This document shows positions 1 through 9,693 of a stretch of DNA of 64,000 bases, in pieces. A program made the position numbers and the translations under genes. The DNA is from Pseudomonas laurylsulfatiphila (GTDB taxonomy: Bacteria; Pseudomonadota; Gammaproteobacteria; Pseudomonadales; Pseudomonadaceae), in the NCBI RefSeq assembly GCF_002934665.1, contig NZ_NIRS01000003.1, forward strand, positions 124,001 to 188,000. Direction: 5' to 3'. The notes under the pieces are model-generated. The model saw only the letters and a list, made by a program, of their open reading frames with translations. It was not told where the DNA came from and made no database searches. Within the stretch, counting starts at the first letter, position 1; every line of letters starts with the position of its first letter.

Positions 1-95
1 GAAAATACGACGCTCGTGCCCCCTCGAACGACCATGACGATTGAAGCATGACCCTCGATGGGTGCATTGTTGAAGCATTCAAACGAGGGCGATTC

Positions 96-1133
96 ATGAA
101 AAAGCGTGTCGCACTGGTATTGGGCTCGGGTGGAGCCCGGGGTTACGCACATATTGGGGTCATTGAAGAGATCGAACGGCGCGGCTATGACATTGCCTGT
201 ATCGCCGGTTGCTCCATGGGTGCGGTGGTGGGCGGGATCTACGCCGCCGGCAAACTCAATGAATACCGCGACTGGATCGAGAGCCTGGATTACCTCGACG
301 TGTTGCGTCTGGTGGACGTCAGTTTCCGTCTGGGGGCGATTCGTGGCGAGAAGGTGTTCGGGCAGATTCGCAAGATCGTCGGCGAGATCAACATCGAAGA
401 CTTGCGCATCCCCTATACCGCCGTCGCCGCCGACCTGACCAACCAGCAGGAAATCTGGTTCCAGGAAGGTTGCCTGCACCAGGCGATGCGCGCCTCGGCA
501 GCGATTCCCAGCCTGTTCACCCCGGTGATGCAGGGCAACCGCATGCTGGTCGATGGCGGCATTCTCAACCCGCTGCCGATCGTGCCGGTGGTGTCGAGCC
601 ATTGCGACCTGATCATCGCGGTCAACCTCAACTCCACCAACCAACGCCACTACCAATTGCCGGTGATCCAGCGCCCCGCCGCGTTCAAGACCCGCTTCGA
701 CAACCTGATGAGCTCTGTCGGCTCGAAATTGCCGTTCCGGCGTAAACAGGCGGAACAATTGTTGATCCTGGAGCAGGAAGCGTTGAAAGCCGAAGGTGCT
801 GATTTCAACCCGTGGATCGAGTCCGCCGAGCCCGAAGCACAGCAACCCGCTGCTGCTCCGGAAGCCAGTGGCGCGCCCCGCTCCGCCACCGGTTCGTTCA
901 TCATCGACAACGTTGGACCGGCGTCCTTGCTCGACTTGATCAACCAGAGTTTCGAGGTGATGCAGACGTCGCTGGCGCAGTACAAGATTGCCGGGTATCC
1001 GCCGGACATCCTGATCAACGTGCCCAAGCGCGTGTGCCGGTTTTTCGAGTTCTACAAGGCGCCGGAGCTGATCGCGCTGGGACGGGAGATTGCGCGGGAT
1101 ACGCTGGATCGGTATGAGAATGAGCAGAACTGA
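96..1133 (+). CDS. patatin-like phospholipase family protein (RssA-like)
   Basis: Predicted acyl hydrolase of the bacterial patatin family, 345 aa, using a Ser-Asp dyad. Visible motifs are the oxyanion-hole glycine box GSGGARG (residues 10-16), the nucleophile elbow GCSMG with Ser40, and the DGG motif with Asp153. The start at 96 is preferred over an in-frame ATG at 48 because GAGGG lies 6 nt upstream and the family motif begins directly after MKKR. The last third (from about residue 235) is Ala/Pro/Glu-rich and then less conserved in appearance. It stands alone upstream of a REP pair, convergent with kdpE. The substrate cannot be read from the sequence. No signal peptide, so probably cytoplasmic or peripheral at the membrane. 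Confidence 0.88.
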   Translation: MKKRVALVLGSGGARGYAHIGVIEEIERRGYDIACIAGCSMGAVVGGIYAAGKLNEYRDWIESLDYLDVLRLVDVSFRLGAIRGEKVFGQIRKIVGEINIEDLRIPYTAVAADLTNQQEIWFQEGCLHQAMRASAAIPSLFTPVMQGNRMLVDGGILNPLPIVPVVSSHCDLIIAVNLNSTNQRHYQLPVIQRPAAFKTRFDNLMSSVGSKLPFRRKQAEQLLILEQEALKAEGADFNPWIESAEPEAQQPAAAPEASGAPRSATGSFIIDNVGPASLLDLINQSFEVMQTSLAQYKIAGYPPDILINVPKRVCRFFEFYKAPELIALGREIARDTLDRYENEQN

Positions 1134-1168
1134 ACGTCTGAAAACTCTTTATTGAATGTAAGGCCCTC

Positions 1169-1261
1169 ATCGCGAGCAGGCTCGCTCCCACAGTGAATCT
1201 TTGGTGTACACAAGGTTTGTGTCTGACCAGGATCCCATGTGGGAGCGAGCCTGCTCGCGAA
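1169..1261. repeat. inverted pair of REP elements, family A (REPIN-like)
   Basis: Two perfect 22-nt inverted copies with the core GCGAGCAGGCTCGC lie at 1170-1191 and 1239-1260, separated by 47 nt. This is the typical doublet form of Pseudomonas REP sequences. It fills the gap between the convergent patatin gene and kdpE, where it could fold into a long hairpin in transcripts from either side. Other family A pairs occur at 5396, 53841 and 63203. Confidence 0.9.
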
Positions 1262-1285
1262 GGGGCCGGATCATTCAACGCAACA

Positions 1286-1984
1286 CTAAAGGCTGTCCTC
1301 ACTCAACAACCGATACCCCACCCCCGCCTCGGTAACGATGAACCTTGGCTGGGTCGGGTCATCCGCCAGTTTCTGGCGCAAGTGCCCGACCACGATGCGC
1401 AGGTAGTGAGTGTCTTCGGTGTGCGTCGGCCCCCAGATGTCCTTGAGCAATTGCTGCTGGGTGATCACCCGCCCGGGATGCCGCGCCAGTTGAGCCAGCA
1501 CGGCGTATTCCTTGCGAGTCAAGGCGACCTCGATACCGTCGAGCAGCACCCGGCGATACGCCAGGTCGACCGTCAATGGACCGAAGCTCAGCGCCGCTGG
1601 CTGGGCTTCGCCGACGGACGCCTGACGCAGCAACACACGAATCCGCGCCAGGAATTCCTGGATGCCGAACGGCTTGGTCACGTAGTCATTGGCGCCGCCA
1701 TCCAGGGCCTCGACTTTCTGCCCTTCACCGGCGCGCACGGAGAGCACCAGCACCGGCACCGTCGACCACTCGCGAAAATCGCGCAATACCTGCTGGCCGT
1801 CCATGTCCGGCAAGCCGAGGTCGAGCACCAGCAAGTCCGGTTTGTTCAATGCAGCTTGGGCCAAGCCTTCACTGCCCGTGCCGGCCTCCAGCACTTTGTA
1901 GCCTTGGGAAGCGAGGCTGATGCGCAGGAATTTGCGGATCTGCGGTTCGTCGTCGATGACCAGGATGGTCGCGGTCTGGCTCAT
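1286..1984 (-). CDS. kdpE: KdpE, response regulator of the Kdp potassium system
   Basis: OmpR/PhoB-type response regulator, 232 aa, activating kdpFABC when phosphorylated by KdpD. The receiver domain covers about residues 1-115, with acidic Asp11-Asp12, phospho-acceptor Asp55 in LLVLD and conserved Lys104 in VTKPFG. The winged-helix DNA-binding domain covers about 130-228. It is the last gene of the operon, 48 nt after kdpD. Its probable target is the direct repeat at 9440-9458 upstream of kdpF. Length and all key residues are as expected for KdpE. Confidence 0.97.
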   Translation of the reverse strand: MSQTATILVIDDEPQIRKFLRISLASQGYKVLEAGTGSEGLAQAALNKPDLLVLDLGLPDMDGQQVLRDFREWSTVPVLVLSVRAGEGQKVEALDGGANDYVTKPFGIQEFLARIRVLLRQASVGEAQPAALSFGPLTVDLAYRRVLLDGIEVALTRKEYAVLAQLARHPGRVITQQQLLKDIWGPTHTEDTHYLRIVVGHLRQKLADDPTQPRFIVTEAGVGYRLLSEDSL

Positions 1985-2032
1985 GAGTTCACATCAACAC
2001 AAAGAAGTGGCAAGAGAGTAGCGCAAGCACGA

Positions 2033-4684
2033 TCAGGCTTCACTCTCGTATCCCGGCTGAGCCTGTAGCGGCAGGTGCAACGTGATGCAGGTGCCGCGCC
2101 CCTCGATGCCGTCGGCGACGCTGATGCGCCCGCCATGGGCACCGACCATGCCCTGACAGATCGCCAGCCCCAGTCCGGTGCCCTGTCCGCCACGATCACC
2201 TCGCGCCGCGGTGTAGAACATGTCGAAAATCTTCGCCCGATCCTCCTCCGGAATCCCCGGGCCTTCATCGCTGACCGAAAAAAACAGCTCACCGTCGTCG
2301 GCCCCGGCGCGCAATTGCAAACGCCCGTGGGGCGGCGAAAAGCGCGCGGCGTTTTCCAGCACGTTGACCAATGCCTGTTCGATCAGCGCGGCGTGCACAT
2401 ACAACAGCGGTAACTCGGCCGGCACGTCGGTGCTGACTTGCAGCGGCGCAAGGACTGCGCGCAGGCGATTGAGCGCGCTGCCGACGATATCGGCCGGTGA
2501 CACCCAGTCCCGCGCCAGCTTCAGGGCGCCGTGGCCGAGGCGGGTCATGTCGAGCAGATTCTGGATATAACGATCAAGGCGCTCGGCTTCATCGCGGGTG
2601 CCTTCGAGCAGTTCACGCCGGTCCTCCAGCGGGATCGCTTCACCCAGGGCCAGCAGGCTATCGATACTGCCGCGCATGGACGTCAAGGGTGTGCGCAAAT
2701 CGTGGGACACCGAAGCCAGCAAGGCACTGCGCAACTGCTCGGTTTCACCGTGCAGCCGCGCCGCTTCCAGATCATCGGCCAGTTGCGCCCGGGCCAGCGC
2801 CTGGGCCAGCGGCTGGCTTAGCGCGGTCAATAAACGACGGCGCTGGCCGCTCAGGGTCTGGCCTTCCTTGGCGCACACGCCAAGCAGCGCGAGCGGGCCG
2901 TCCTCGACCGATAACGGCCACCACCACCAGCGGCCGAACGGCAAGGTGCCGGTGCCCGCACCTGCCGGTTGATCATGCTGCCAGGCCCAATCGGCGGCGG
3001 CGCGCTCAGCTTCGGTAAACTCCAGCGGGCCACCGGTTTCGACTTTCCAGCCGCTCTGCCCGTCGCGGTTGAGCAGACACAGTTGCACGTCGCTCCAACC
3101 GTTGAGGTGCTGGGCGGCCGCACTGACCACGGCCTGGCGGTCGGTGGCGGCCGTCAGCTTGCGTGACAGGTCGAGCAATTCAGTGGTCTCTTCCTGGGTA
3201 TCGCGCAGTGCCTGCAATTGCCTGCGCTGGCGCGCCGCGAGGTTGCCGGTGAGGGCTGCCATCAGCAGGAAAAACAGCAAGGTCAGCACGTCTTCTTCGC
3301 GCTGGATGCTGAAAGAGAAAGTCGGTGGAATGAACAGGAAGTCATAGGTCAGGAACGACAGCGCCGCACAGGCCAGCGCCGGCCCGAGACTGCTGCGCAC
3401 CGCCACCAGCAACACGGCGGCGAGGAACACCAGTGAAATATTGGGCAGTGGCAGAACGCTCGCCACGGCCCAGGCCAGGGCGCTGGCCAGAACCGTCGCG
3501 ACCACGGCCAACGCGTAGTCGAACCAGACCAGTGGCCCCATCGACCGTTGATGGGGTTGATGCTGTTCGTGATCGCTATCGAGAACGTTGATTTCCAGTC
3601 CGCGCGCATTGCGCAACAGTCGCGCCGCCAACCCGCCACCGAACAGGCGTCGGCGCAATCTCGGCCGGGACTGGCCGACCAGCACCAGGCTGGCGCGACG
3701 TTCGGCGGCATGCTGGATCAGGGTTTTCGCCACCTCACCGGCGCGCAGCAACACCACTTCACCGCCCAGGCGTTCGGCCAGTTGCTGGGCGCTCTGCAGG
3801 CGCAGGCGTGACTGCTCGTCACGCACGCGACCGTTGTCCACGTGCACCAGGCTCCAGGGCAGGTGCCGCCGTTGGGCCACGCGACTGGCATGCCGTACCA
3901 GACGCTCGGCCTGGGCATCGCCGTCCACCCCTACCAGCAAACGCCCGCGCACCGCTGGCGCCGCTTGTCCGAGTTGGCGATAGCCCAGGGCCAGATCGTT
4001 ATCGACCTGAGCCGCTGCGGTTTGCATCGCCAGTTCGCGCAGGGCTGTCAGGTTGGTCTGGGAAAAGAACGCGTCGATGGCCGCCCGCGCCTGCTCCGGC
4101 ACATAGACTTTGCCGTCGCGCAGGCGCTCGAGCAGTTCCCGTGGCGGCAAGTCGATCAGCAGCAGTTCGTAGGCTTCTTGCAGCACCCAGTCCGGCAAGG
4201 TTTCACGGACCTGCACACCGGTGATGCCACGCACCTGATCGTTGAGGCTTTCCAGGTGCTGGACGTTGACCGTTGTGTAGACATCAATGCCGGCGGCGAG
4301 CAGTTCCTGAATGTCCTGCCAGCGCTTTTCGTGACGGCTGCCGGGTGCGTTGGTGTGCGCCAGTTCATCGACCAGCACCAGCTTCGGTTTGGCTTTGATC
4401 AGCCCGTCCAGGTCCATTTCTTCGAGCAACACACCGCGGTATTCCGAGCGCACCAACGGCTGCTGCGGCAAGCCGCTGAGCAGTACCTCAGTTTCGGCTC
4501 GGCCGTGGGTTTCGACGACGCCGGCAATGACCTTCACGCCTTGGCGCAGCTGAGTGTGGGCGGCCTGGAGCATGGCGTAGGTCTTGCCGACCCCGGGGGC
4601 GGCGCCGAGAAATACCTTGAGCCGGCCACGGCCATCGCGGGGCAGGTCTGCTAACAGCGCGTCGGCGCGGCCGGAGTTGCTCAT
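2033..4684 (-). CDS. kdpD: KdpD, sensor histidine kinase for K+ limitation/osmotic stress
   Basis: Membrane sensor kinase, 883 aa. Order of domains: N-terminal KdpD domain with Walker A GAAPGVGKT (27-35), a universal-stress-protein-like domain (about 248-370), four closely spaced hydrophobic segments (about 385-482, DUF4118), a GAF-like region, then HisKA with His661 in SVSHDLRTPL and an ATPase domain with N-box Asn778, DEGPG (806-810) and GTGLGL (835-840). Full length and intact. It follows kdpC across a 116-nt gap that contains a REP pair and an 11-G run 28 nt upstream of the ATG, which is unusual for a gene inside an operon. A polar or modulatory effect on kdpDE expression is an inference. 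Confidence 0.97.
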   Translation of the reverse strand: MSNSGRADALLADLPRDGRGRLKVFLGAAPGVGKTYAMLQAAHTQLRQGVKVIAGVVETHGRAETEVLLSGLPQQPLVRSEYRGVLLEEMDLDGLIKAKPKLVLVDELAHTNAPGSRHEKRWQDIQELLAAGIDVYTTVNVQHLESLNDQVRGITGVQVRETLPDWVLQEAYELLLIDLPPRELLERLRDGKVYVPEQARAAIDAFFSQTNLTALRELAMQTAAAQVDNDLALGYRQLGQAAPAVRGRLLVGVDGDAQAERLVRHASRVAQRRHLPWSLVHVDNGRVRDEQSRLRLQSAQQLAERLGGEVVLLRAGEVAKTLIQHAAERRASLVLVGQSRPRLRRRLFGGGLAARLLRNARGLEINVLDSDHEQHQPHQRSMGPLVWFDYALAVVATVLASALAWAVASVLPLPNISLVFLAAVLLVAVRSSLGPALACAALSFLTYDFLFIPPTFSFSIQREEDVLTLLFFLLMAALTGNLAARQRRQLQALRDTQEETTELLDLSRKLTAATDRQAVVSAAAQHLNGWSDVQLCLLNRDGQSGWKVETGGPLEFTEAERAAADWAWQHDQPAGAGTGTLPFGRWWWWPLSVEDGPLALLGVCAKEGQTLSGQRRRLLTALSQPLAQALARAQLADDLEAARLHGETEQLRSALLASVSHDLRTPLTSMRGSIDSLLALGEAIPLEDRRELLEGTRDEAERLDRYIQNLLDMTRLGHGALKLARDWVSPADIVGSALNRLRAVLAPLQVSTDVPAELPLLYVHAALIEQALVNVLENAARFSPPHGRLQLRAGADDGELFFSVSDEGPGIPEEDRAKIFDMFYTAARGDRGGQGTGLGLAICQGMVGAHGGRISVADGIEGRGTCITLHLPLQAQPGYESEA

Positions 4685-4712
4685 CTGTAATTGCCTTGTT
4701 CGACTTTAAATT

Positions 4713-4723
4713 GGGGGGGGGGG
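4713..4723. repeat. homopolymer run of 11 G (C on the kdpD coding strand)
   Basis: Eleven consecutive G on the plus strand lie in the kdpC-kdpD gap, 28 nt before the kdpD start codon. Runs of this length are prone to slipped-strand mispairing. Here a change would alter the 5' leader spacing and not a reading frame. Confidence 0.95.
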
Positions 4724-4731
4724 TTGCCTTG

Positions 4732-4799
4732 AAAGATCGCAGCCTTCGGCAGCTCCTACAGGGGTTGGCGTAGGAGCTGGCGAAGCCTGCGATCTTTTG
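4732..4799. repeat. inverted pair of REP elements, family B
   Basis: Inverted copies of a second palindromic unit, AAAGATCGCAGCC...GGCAGCTCCTACAG (4732-4760) and its imperfect complement TAGGAGCTGG...GCGATCTTTT (4771-4798), only 10 nt apart. The right arm differs at a few bases. It sits between kdpC and kdpD. The same unit occurs at 56972-57061 and 61033-61109. Confidence 0.85.
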
Positions 4800-4800
4800 A

Positions 4801-5346
4801 CTACAGCTTTTCCAGCGCCAGATTCAACTCAAGCACATTAACCACCGGCGGGCCTACCAATGGCTGCTCGATGTGCGCGTCCAGCAGCTGTTGGAGTGAC
4901 GCGACCGGCAGGTTGCGCGCCGCCGCGACACGCGCCAGTTGATAGGCAATCGCCGCCGGTGGCAAGTGCGGATCGAGACCGCTGCCCGACGTCGTGACCA
5001 ACGCCAACGGCACCGGCCCCTGGCCGGGCACAAGCAGCTTGCCGGCTTCGTCGATCACCCGCGTGGCCAGGGCCGGGTTGCTCGGCGACAGGTTGCTGGC
5101 GCTGCTCGATACGGTGGCAAAGGCACCGGCCGAAGGACGCGGGTGGAACCAGGCGTCGCCGACGAAATCCTGGGCGATCAGCGAGGAACCGCGGACCTTG
5201 CCTTCGGCATCGCGCACCAGGCTGCCGTTGGCCTGATCCGGGAACGCGACCTGGGCCACGCCGGTAACCACCAGTGGATAGGCGACGCCGGTGATCAGCG
5301 TCATCAGGACCAGCAGGCTCAGGGCCGGGCGTACCAATGTGGACAT
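4801..5346 (-). CDS. kdpC: KdpC, subunit of the K+-transporting P-type ATPase
   Basis: Single-span accessory subunit of the KdpFABC complex, 181 aa, which stabilises the complex and raises ATP affinity of KdpB. A membrane segment at about residues 7-30 is followed by a periplasmic domain. The start at 5346 (MSTLVRP) is chosen because AGGA stands 8 nt upstream; an in-frame upstream start at 5373 would add nine residues before it. It is separated from kdpB by 142 nt holding a REP pair, a gap not needed in a compact kdp operon. Confidence 0.95.
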   Translation of the reverse strand: MSTLVRPALSLLVLMTLITGVAYPLVVTGVAQVAFPDQANGSLVRDAEGKVRGSSLIAQDFVGDAWFHPRPSAGAFATVSSSASNLSPSNPALATRVIDEAGKLLVPGQGPVPLALVTTSGSGLDPHLPPAAIAYQLARVAAARNLPVASLQQLLDAHIEQPLVGPPVVNVLELNLALEKL

Positions 5347-5395
5347 TTCAAAATCCTCGAATTCGTAATTCAATCAATTGGACCGTGTCGCATTC

Positions 5396-5461
5396 TTCGC
5401 GAGCGGGCTCGCTCCCACAGGGCGAAAGCATTTCAAATGTGGGAGCGAGCCTGCTCGCGAA
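5396..5461. repeat. inverted pair of REP elements, family A, inside the kdp operon
   Basis: Arms at 5396-5420 and 5439-5461, 18 nt apart, read TTCGCGAGCGGGCTCGCTCC and its complement with one A/G difference. Located between kdpB and kdpC. In the kdp transcript it would form a strong stem-loop. Confidence 0.9.
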
Positions 5462-5488
5462 GGCGGTGCATCTGGCACCCCGCGCAGG

Positions 5489-7546
5489 TCAAACCAGATG
5501 CAACGCCGTCAACAGCATGTCGATCGCCTTGATGCCCACGAACGGCACCAAAATCCCGCCCAGGCCATAGATCAGCAAATTGCGTCGCAACAGCGCCGCC
5601 GCACTCGCCGCCTGCACGCGCACGCCGCGCAATGCCAGGGGAATCAGCACCACGATGATCAACGCGTTGAAAACGATCGCCGACAGAATCGCGCTCTGTG
5701 GACTGCTCAGGTGCATCACGTTGAGCACGCCCAGTTGCGGGTAGATCGCGGCGAACAGCGCCGGCAGGATCGCGAAGTATTTGGCCACGTCGTTGGCGAT
5801 GGAAAAGGTCGTCAGCGCACCGCGGGTGACCAGCAATTCCTTGCCGATCTGCACCACGTCCAGCAACTTGGTCGGGTCGCTGTCGAGGTCGACCATGTTG
5901 GCCGCTTCACGTGCCGCTTGCGTACCGTCGTTCATCGCCATGCCGACGTCCGCCTGGGCCAGTGCCGGGGCATCGTTGGCGCCGTCGCCGCACATGGCGA
6001 CCAGGCGACCGTCGTTTTGCTCGTGACGAATGCGCGCCAGTTTTTTCTCCGGCGTGGCTTCCGCCAGCACATCGTCCACGCCGGCCTCAGCGGCGATGGC
6101 GGCTGCAGTCAACGGGTTGTCGCCGGTGACCATGACCGTGCGAATACCCAGCTTGCGCAACTCGGCGAAACGCTCGCGGATACCGGGCTTGACCACGTCC
6201 TTCAGGTGGATCGCGCCGAGCAACTTGCCGTCGGCGCAGACCAGCAAGGGGGTGCCACCGCTTTGGGCGATCTTGTCGATTTCGCGGGACAAGGCCGGTG
6301 CCAGGTCAGCACGTTTCAGGCCGACGAAGGCCAGCAATGAATCCACCGCCCCCTTGCGGTACACGCGCCCTTGATAGTCGACACCGGACAAGCGGGTTTC
6401 GGCACTGAATGGCACGGCTGTCAGCACGTCGGCGGACGGTTCCGGTTGCGGATGAGTGCCACGCAGGTACTCGACGATCGACTTGCCTTCAGCGGTGTCG
6501 TCGGCCAGCGACGCCAGCAACGCGCCTTCGGCCAATTCCATGGCCGACACGCCTGGCGCGGCATACACCGCCGAGCAACGACGGTTACCAAAGGTGATGG
6601 TGCCGGTCTTGTCCAGCAGCAGGACGTGCACGTCCCCCGCCGCTTCCACCGCACGCCCGGACTTGGCGATCACGTTCAGCCGCACCAGACGATCCATGCC
6701 GGCGATACCGATGGCCGACAGCAAACCGCCGATGGTGGTCGGAATCAAGGTGACCAACAGCGCCACCAGGAACACCAGCGGCAGGCTGCCGTTGGCGAAG
6801 TGGGCGAACGGTTGCAGGGTGACGACCACCAGCAGGAAGATCAGGGTCAGGCCGATCAGCAGGATGTCGAGCGCCACTTCGTTCGGGGTTTTCTGGCGTT
6901 TGGCGCCTTCGACCAGGGCGATCATGCGGTCCAGGGTCGACTCGCCAGGGTTGGCGGTGATCTTCACCAACAGCCAGTCGGACACCAGCCGTGTATTGCC
7001 GGTGACGGCCGAGCGGTCGCCGCCGGACTCGCGAATCACCGGGGCCGATTCACCGGTAATCGCCGCTTCGTTGACCGCTGCGATGCCTTCGATCACTTCG
7101 CCGTCACCGGGGATCATCTCCCCGGCTTCGACACGTACGACATCGCCCTTGCGCAGACTCGTGGCCGGCACCACCTGGAACGTGCCATTGCTGGTTTTGC
7201 GCCGGGCGCTGAGGCCTTCGCTACCGGCCTTGAGGCTGTCGGCGCGGGCCTTGCCACGACCTTCAGCCAAAGCTTCGGCGAAGTTGGCGAACAGCACGGT
7301 GAACCACAGCCACACGGCAATTTGCGCGGCGACGAAGGTCGGTACGGCCGTATCGGGAATGAAGCACAGCACCGTGGTCAGGATCGCGGTCAGTTCGACC
7401 ACCAGCATCACCGGCGCACGTTGCAATTGCCGTGGGTCGAGCTTGACGAAGGCTTGCACCAGCGCCGGGCGCCACAGGGCCGAGATCGCGGTTTTCGGTT
7501 GTTCCGGCGCCTTGACGGCGACGGTTTTGGATACGGGCATATTCAT
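5489..7546 (-). CDS. kdpB: KdpB, catalytic subunit of the K+-transporting P-type ATPase
   Basis: P-type ATPase subunit, 685 aa, hydrolysing ATP to drive K+ uptake through KdpA. The phosphorylation motif DKTGTIT has Asp312; the actuator TGES lies at 164-167; GDGANDAPA is present in the P domain. Several hydrophobic segments are seen near 50-95, 232-285 and at the C-terminus. Start: the ATG at 7546 has GAGGA 8 nt upstream, overlapping the kdpA stop codon; a TTG two codons earlier and an ATG two codons later are less well placed. Tight coupling to kdpA (11-nt gap) fits equal stoichiometry. Confidence 0.97.
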   Translation of the reverse strand: MNMPVSKTVAVKAPEQPKTAISALWRPALVQAFVKLDPRQLQRAPVMLVVELTAILTTVLCFIPDTAVPTFVAAQIAVWLWFTVLFANFAEALAEGRGKARADSLKAGSEGLSARRKTSNGTFQVVPATSLRKGDVVRVEAGEMIPGDGEVIEGIAAVNEAAITGESAPVIRESGGDRSAVTGNTRLVSDWLLVKITANPGESTLDRMIALVEGAKRQKTPNEVALDILLIGLTLIFLLVVVTLQPFAHFANGSLPLVFLVALLVTLIPTTIGGLLSAIGIAGMDRLVRLNVIAKSGRAVEAAGDVHVLLLDKTGTITFGNRRCSAVYAAPGVSAMELAEGALLASLADDTAEGKSIVEYLRGTHPQPEPSADVLTAVPFSAETRLSGVDYQGRVYRKGAVDSLLAFVGLKRADLAPALSREIDKIAQSGGTPLLVCADGKLLGAIHLKDVVKPGIRERFAELRKLGIRTVMVTGDNPLTAAAIAAEAGVDDVLAEATPEKKLARIRHEQNDGRLVAMCGDGANDAPALAQADVGMAMNDGTQAAREAANMVDLDSDPTKLLDVVQIGKELLVTRGALTTFSIANDVAKYFAILPALFAAIYPQLGVLNVMHLSSPQSAILSAIVFNALIIVVLIPLALRGVRVQAASAAALLRRNLLIYGLGGILVPFVGIKAIDMLLTALHLV

Positions 7547-7557
7547 CTTCAACTTCC

Positions 7558-9252
7558 TCAGAAGGCCATGCTCAGATGTTCAGCAATCGGGCCCAGCGCC
7601 AGGGTCGGCAGGAATGTCAGGCCGCCCACCAGCAAAATGGTCACAGTCAGCAAGGTCACGAACAGGGGGCCGTGGGTCGGGAAGCTGTTCTGGCCAATCG
7701 GTGCGGTTTTCTTCATCGCCAGGCTGCCGGCCAGGGCCAGAACGGGGAGGATGTATCCGAAGCGACCAATCAACATGCCCATGCCCAGCATCAGGTTGTG
7801 AAACGGCGTGTTGGCACCGAAGCCACCGAACGCCGAACCGTTGTTGGCACTGGCCGAGGTGTAGGCGTAGAGCAACTGACTGAAACCGTGGGCGCCGGGG
7901 TTGCTCACCGAGGCCACCGGGCCTGGCAGGCTGGCGGCAATCGCGCCGAGCACCAATACGCCAATCGGCATGACCATCAGGGTCAGCACCAGCAATTGCA
8001 CTTCCCTGGCTTGCAGCTTCTTGCCGAGGTACTCCGGCGTACGACCGATCATCAGGCCGGCGAGGAACACCGCGATCAGCACGTTGAGCAACATGCCGTA
8101 GAGCCCGGCACCAACGCCGCCGAAGATCACCTCGCCGACCATCATGTTGACCAGCGCGACCATCCCGCTCAGCGGGTTGAGGCTGTCGTGCATGCCGTTG
8201 ACCGAACCGTTGGACGCGGCCGTGGTGGTCACCGACCAGAGCACCGTGGCGGTAGTACCGAAACGCGCTTCCTTGCCTTCCAGCGGCGCAGTCTGCTCGA
8301 CGGCTACATTGTTCAGGGTCGGGTTCGGCTGGTATTCAGCCCATAGCGAGGTCGCGCCGCCGATCAGGAACAGCGCCAGCATGCAGGCAATGATTGCGCG
8401 ACTCTGACGCAGGTCCTTCACGTAGTGGCCGAAAGTGAACACCAACGCGACGGGGATCAGAATGATCGACGCCAGTTCGAACAGGTTGGCCCAAGCCGTC
8501 GGGTTTTCGAACGGATGCGCCGAGTTGACGCCGAAGAAGCCGCCACCGTTGGTACCCAATTGCTTGATCGCAATCTGGCTGGCAGCCGGGCCCAGTGGAA
8601 TGACCTGATCGACGCCTTGCACCGTCACCGCGTTCACATACTGCGCGAAGGTTTGCGGCACGCCCTGCCAGACCAGATACAGCGCCAGCAACAGGCACAG
8701 CGGGAGCAGGCCGTAGAGGGTGGCGCGGGTCATGTCGACCCAGAAGTTGCCCAGCGATGCAGTGGATTTGCGCCCGATGCCGCGGCACAGCGCAACCAGT
8801 ACGGCCAGGCCAGTGGCGGCGCTGACGAAGTTCTGCACGGTGAGGCCGGCCATCTGGCTCAAGTAGCTCAGGGACGCTTCGCCGCTGTAAGCCTGCCAGT
8901 TGGTGTTGGTCATGAAACTGACGGCGGTGTTGAACGCCAGCGTCCACTCCTGGCCCGGCAGGTTTTGCGGGTTCAGCGGCAAATGGTCCTGGAACAACAG
9001 GATCGCGAACAGCAGCAGGAAACCCGCAAGGTTGAAGGCGAGCAAGGCCAGCGTGTACTTCTGCCAGCTCTGTTCGGCGTGCGGATCGACGCCCGCCAGG
9101 CGATAGCAACCGCGTTCGACCGGGCCAAGGACCGGCGACAGCCACGTGCGCTGCCCCTCCATTACCTTGTAGTAGAAGCGCCCGAGAAACGGCGCCGGGA
9201 CCAATACCAGGGCGAAAAACCCGAGGATCAGCCAATAGTCATAACTGTGCAT
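7558..9252 (-). CDS. kdpA: KdpA, K+-binding and translocating subunit
   Basis: Integral membrane subunit, 564 aa, related to the SKT superfamily of K+ channels; about ten hydrophobic segments. Selectivity-filter-like loops are visible as GTNGGGFFG and, further on, ANNGSAFGG. The start at 9252 (MHSYDYW) is 8 nt after the kdpF stop and has AGGAG upstream; the open frame runs back further to 9444, but that would override kdpF and its leader. Intact and of normal family length. Confidence 0.97.
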   Translation of the reverse strand: MHSYDYWLILGFFALVLVPAPFLGRFYYKVMEGQRTWLSPVLGPVERGCYRLAGVDPHAEQSWQKYTLALLAFNLAGFLLLFAILLFQDHLPLNPQNLPGQEWTLAFNTAVSFMTNTNWQAYSGEASLSYLSQMAGLTVQNFVSAATGLAVLVALCRGIGRKSTASLGNFWVDMTRATLYGLLPLCLLLALYLVWQGVPQTFAQYVNAVTVQGVDQVIPLGPAASQIAIKQLGTNGGGFFGVNSAHPFENPTAWANLFELASIILIPVALVFTFGHYVKDLRQSRAIIACMLALFLIGGATSLWAEYQPNPTLNNVAVEQTAPLEGKEARFGTTATVLWSVTTTAASNGSVNGMHDSLNPLSGMVALVNMMVGEVIFGGVGAGLYGMLLNVLIAVFLAGLMIGRTPEYLGKKLQAREVQLLVLTLMVMPIGVLVLGAIAASLPGPVASVSNPGAHGFSQLLYAYTSASANNGSAFGGFGANTPFHNLMLGMGMLIGRFGYILPVLALAGSLAMKKTAPIGQNSFPTHGPLFVTLLTVTILLVGGLTFLPTLALGPIAEHLSMAF

Positions 9253-9260
9253 AGCCGCTC

Positions 9261-9350
9261 CTAGTTCCGGTCCGCGCGCAACAGCGCAACCAACAGATAA
9301 ATGAACAGCCCCACTGCCAACAGCAGTGACACCCCGTCCAGAACGCTCAT
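9261..9350 (-). CDS. kdpF: KdpF, small membrane subunit of the Kdp ATPase
   Basis: A 29-residue open frame beginning MSVLDGVSLLLAVGLFIYLL and ending RADRN, one hydrophobic helix with a positively charged tail. Position (first gene, 8 nt before kdpA), size and hydrophobic pattern match KdpF, which stabilises the KdpABC complex. Too short for usual gene finding. First gene of the operon. Confidence 0.9.
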   Translation of the reverse strand: MSVLDGVSLLLAVGLFIYLLVALLRADRN

Positions 9351-9439
9351 GGAAGTTCTCCGTTTTACGGCGTATTGCCGCGTGTGGAGTCATTGTCGGA
9401 AAGGAGGCTGTAAAGGAACGAGACCGAGGGTGCGGGCCG

Positions 9440-9458
9440 GGCATAAAGAAAGCGTAAA
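9440..9458 (-). promoter_or_regulatory. putative KdpE-binding direct repeat upstream of kdpF
   Basis: On the minus strand the site reads TTTACGCTTTCTTTATGCC: two TTTA(C/T)G half-sites whose starts are 11 bp apart. The spacing and TTTA half-sites resemble the KdpE site of the E. coli kdp promoter. It lies 90 nt upstream of the kdpF start. A TTTACA -35-like hexamer is at 9409-9414. The remaining 235 nt up to rfbB show no gene; they must hold the divergent rfb promoter, which could not be fixed. Confidence 0.55.
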
Positions 9459-9693
9459 GAGTGGGTTTACGCTGGAGTTACGGGGAGAGCGAAGGCCTTC
9501 CGATACGGAAAAAACCACGAGAGTCGTACCCGGAACTCCAAATTGTGCGCAAGAGTAGTGAGTGACGGCGGCAACTCATGGATAATCGAAGCTGATTGGC
9601 GCGACGCAACCAAATGGATCAAGAACTCTTGCACCTCCCCGCTCGCGCCTGCAAGCTACCGCCATTCGCATTACTGAAAAAGGCTGGCCCAAC

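Noticed and set aside
1..51. Possible C-terminal tail of an upstream gene (frame ending ...APSNDHDD at 44)
   Set aside because: Only 14 codons are visible, two frames are open at the window edge, and no family can be recognised.
1169..1261. Small CRISPR array, because of repeated 22-nt units
   Set aside because: Units are inverted, only two per site and dispersed over the chromosome; they are REP doublets, not direct repeats with spacers.
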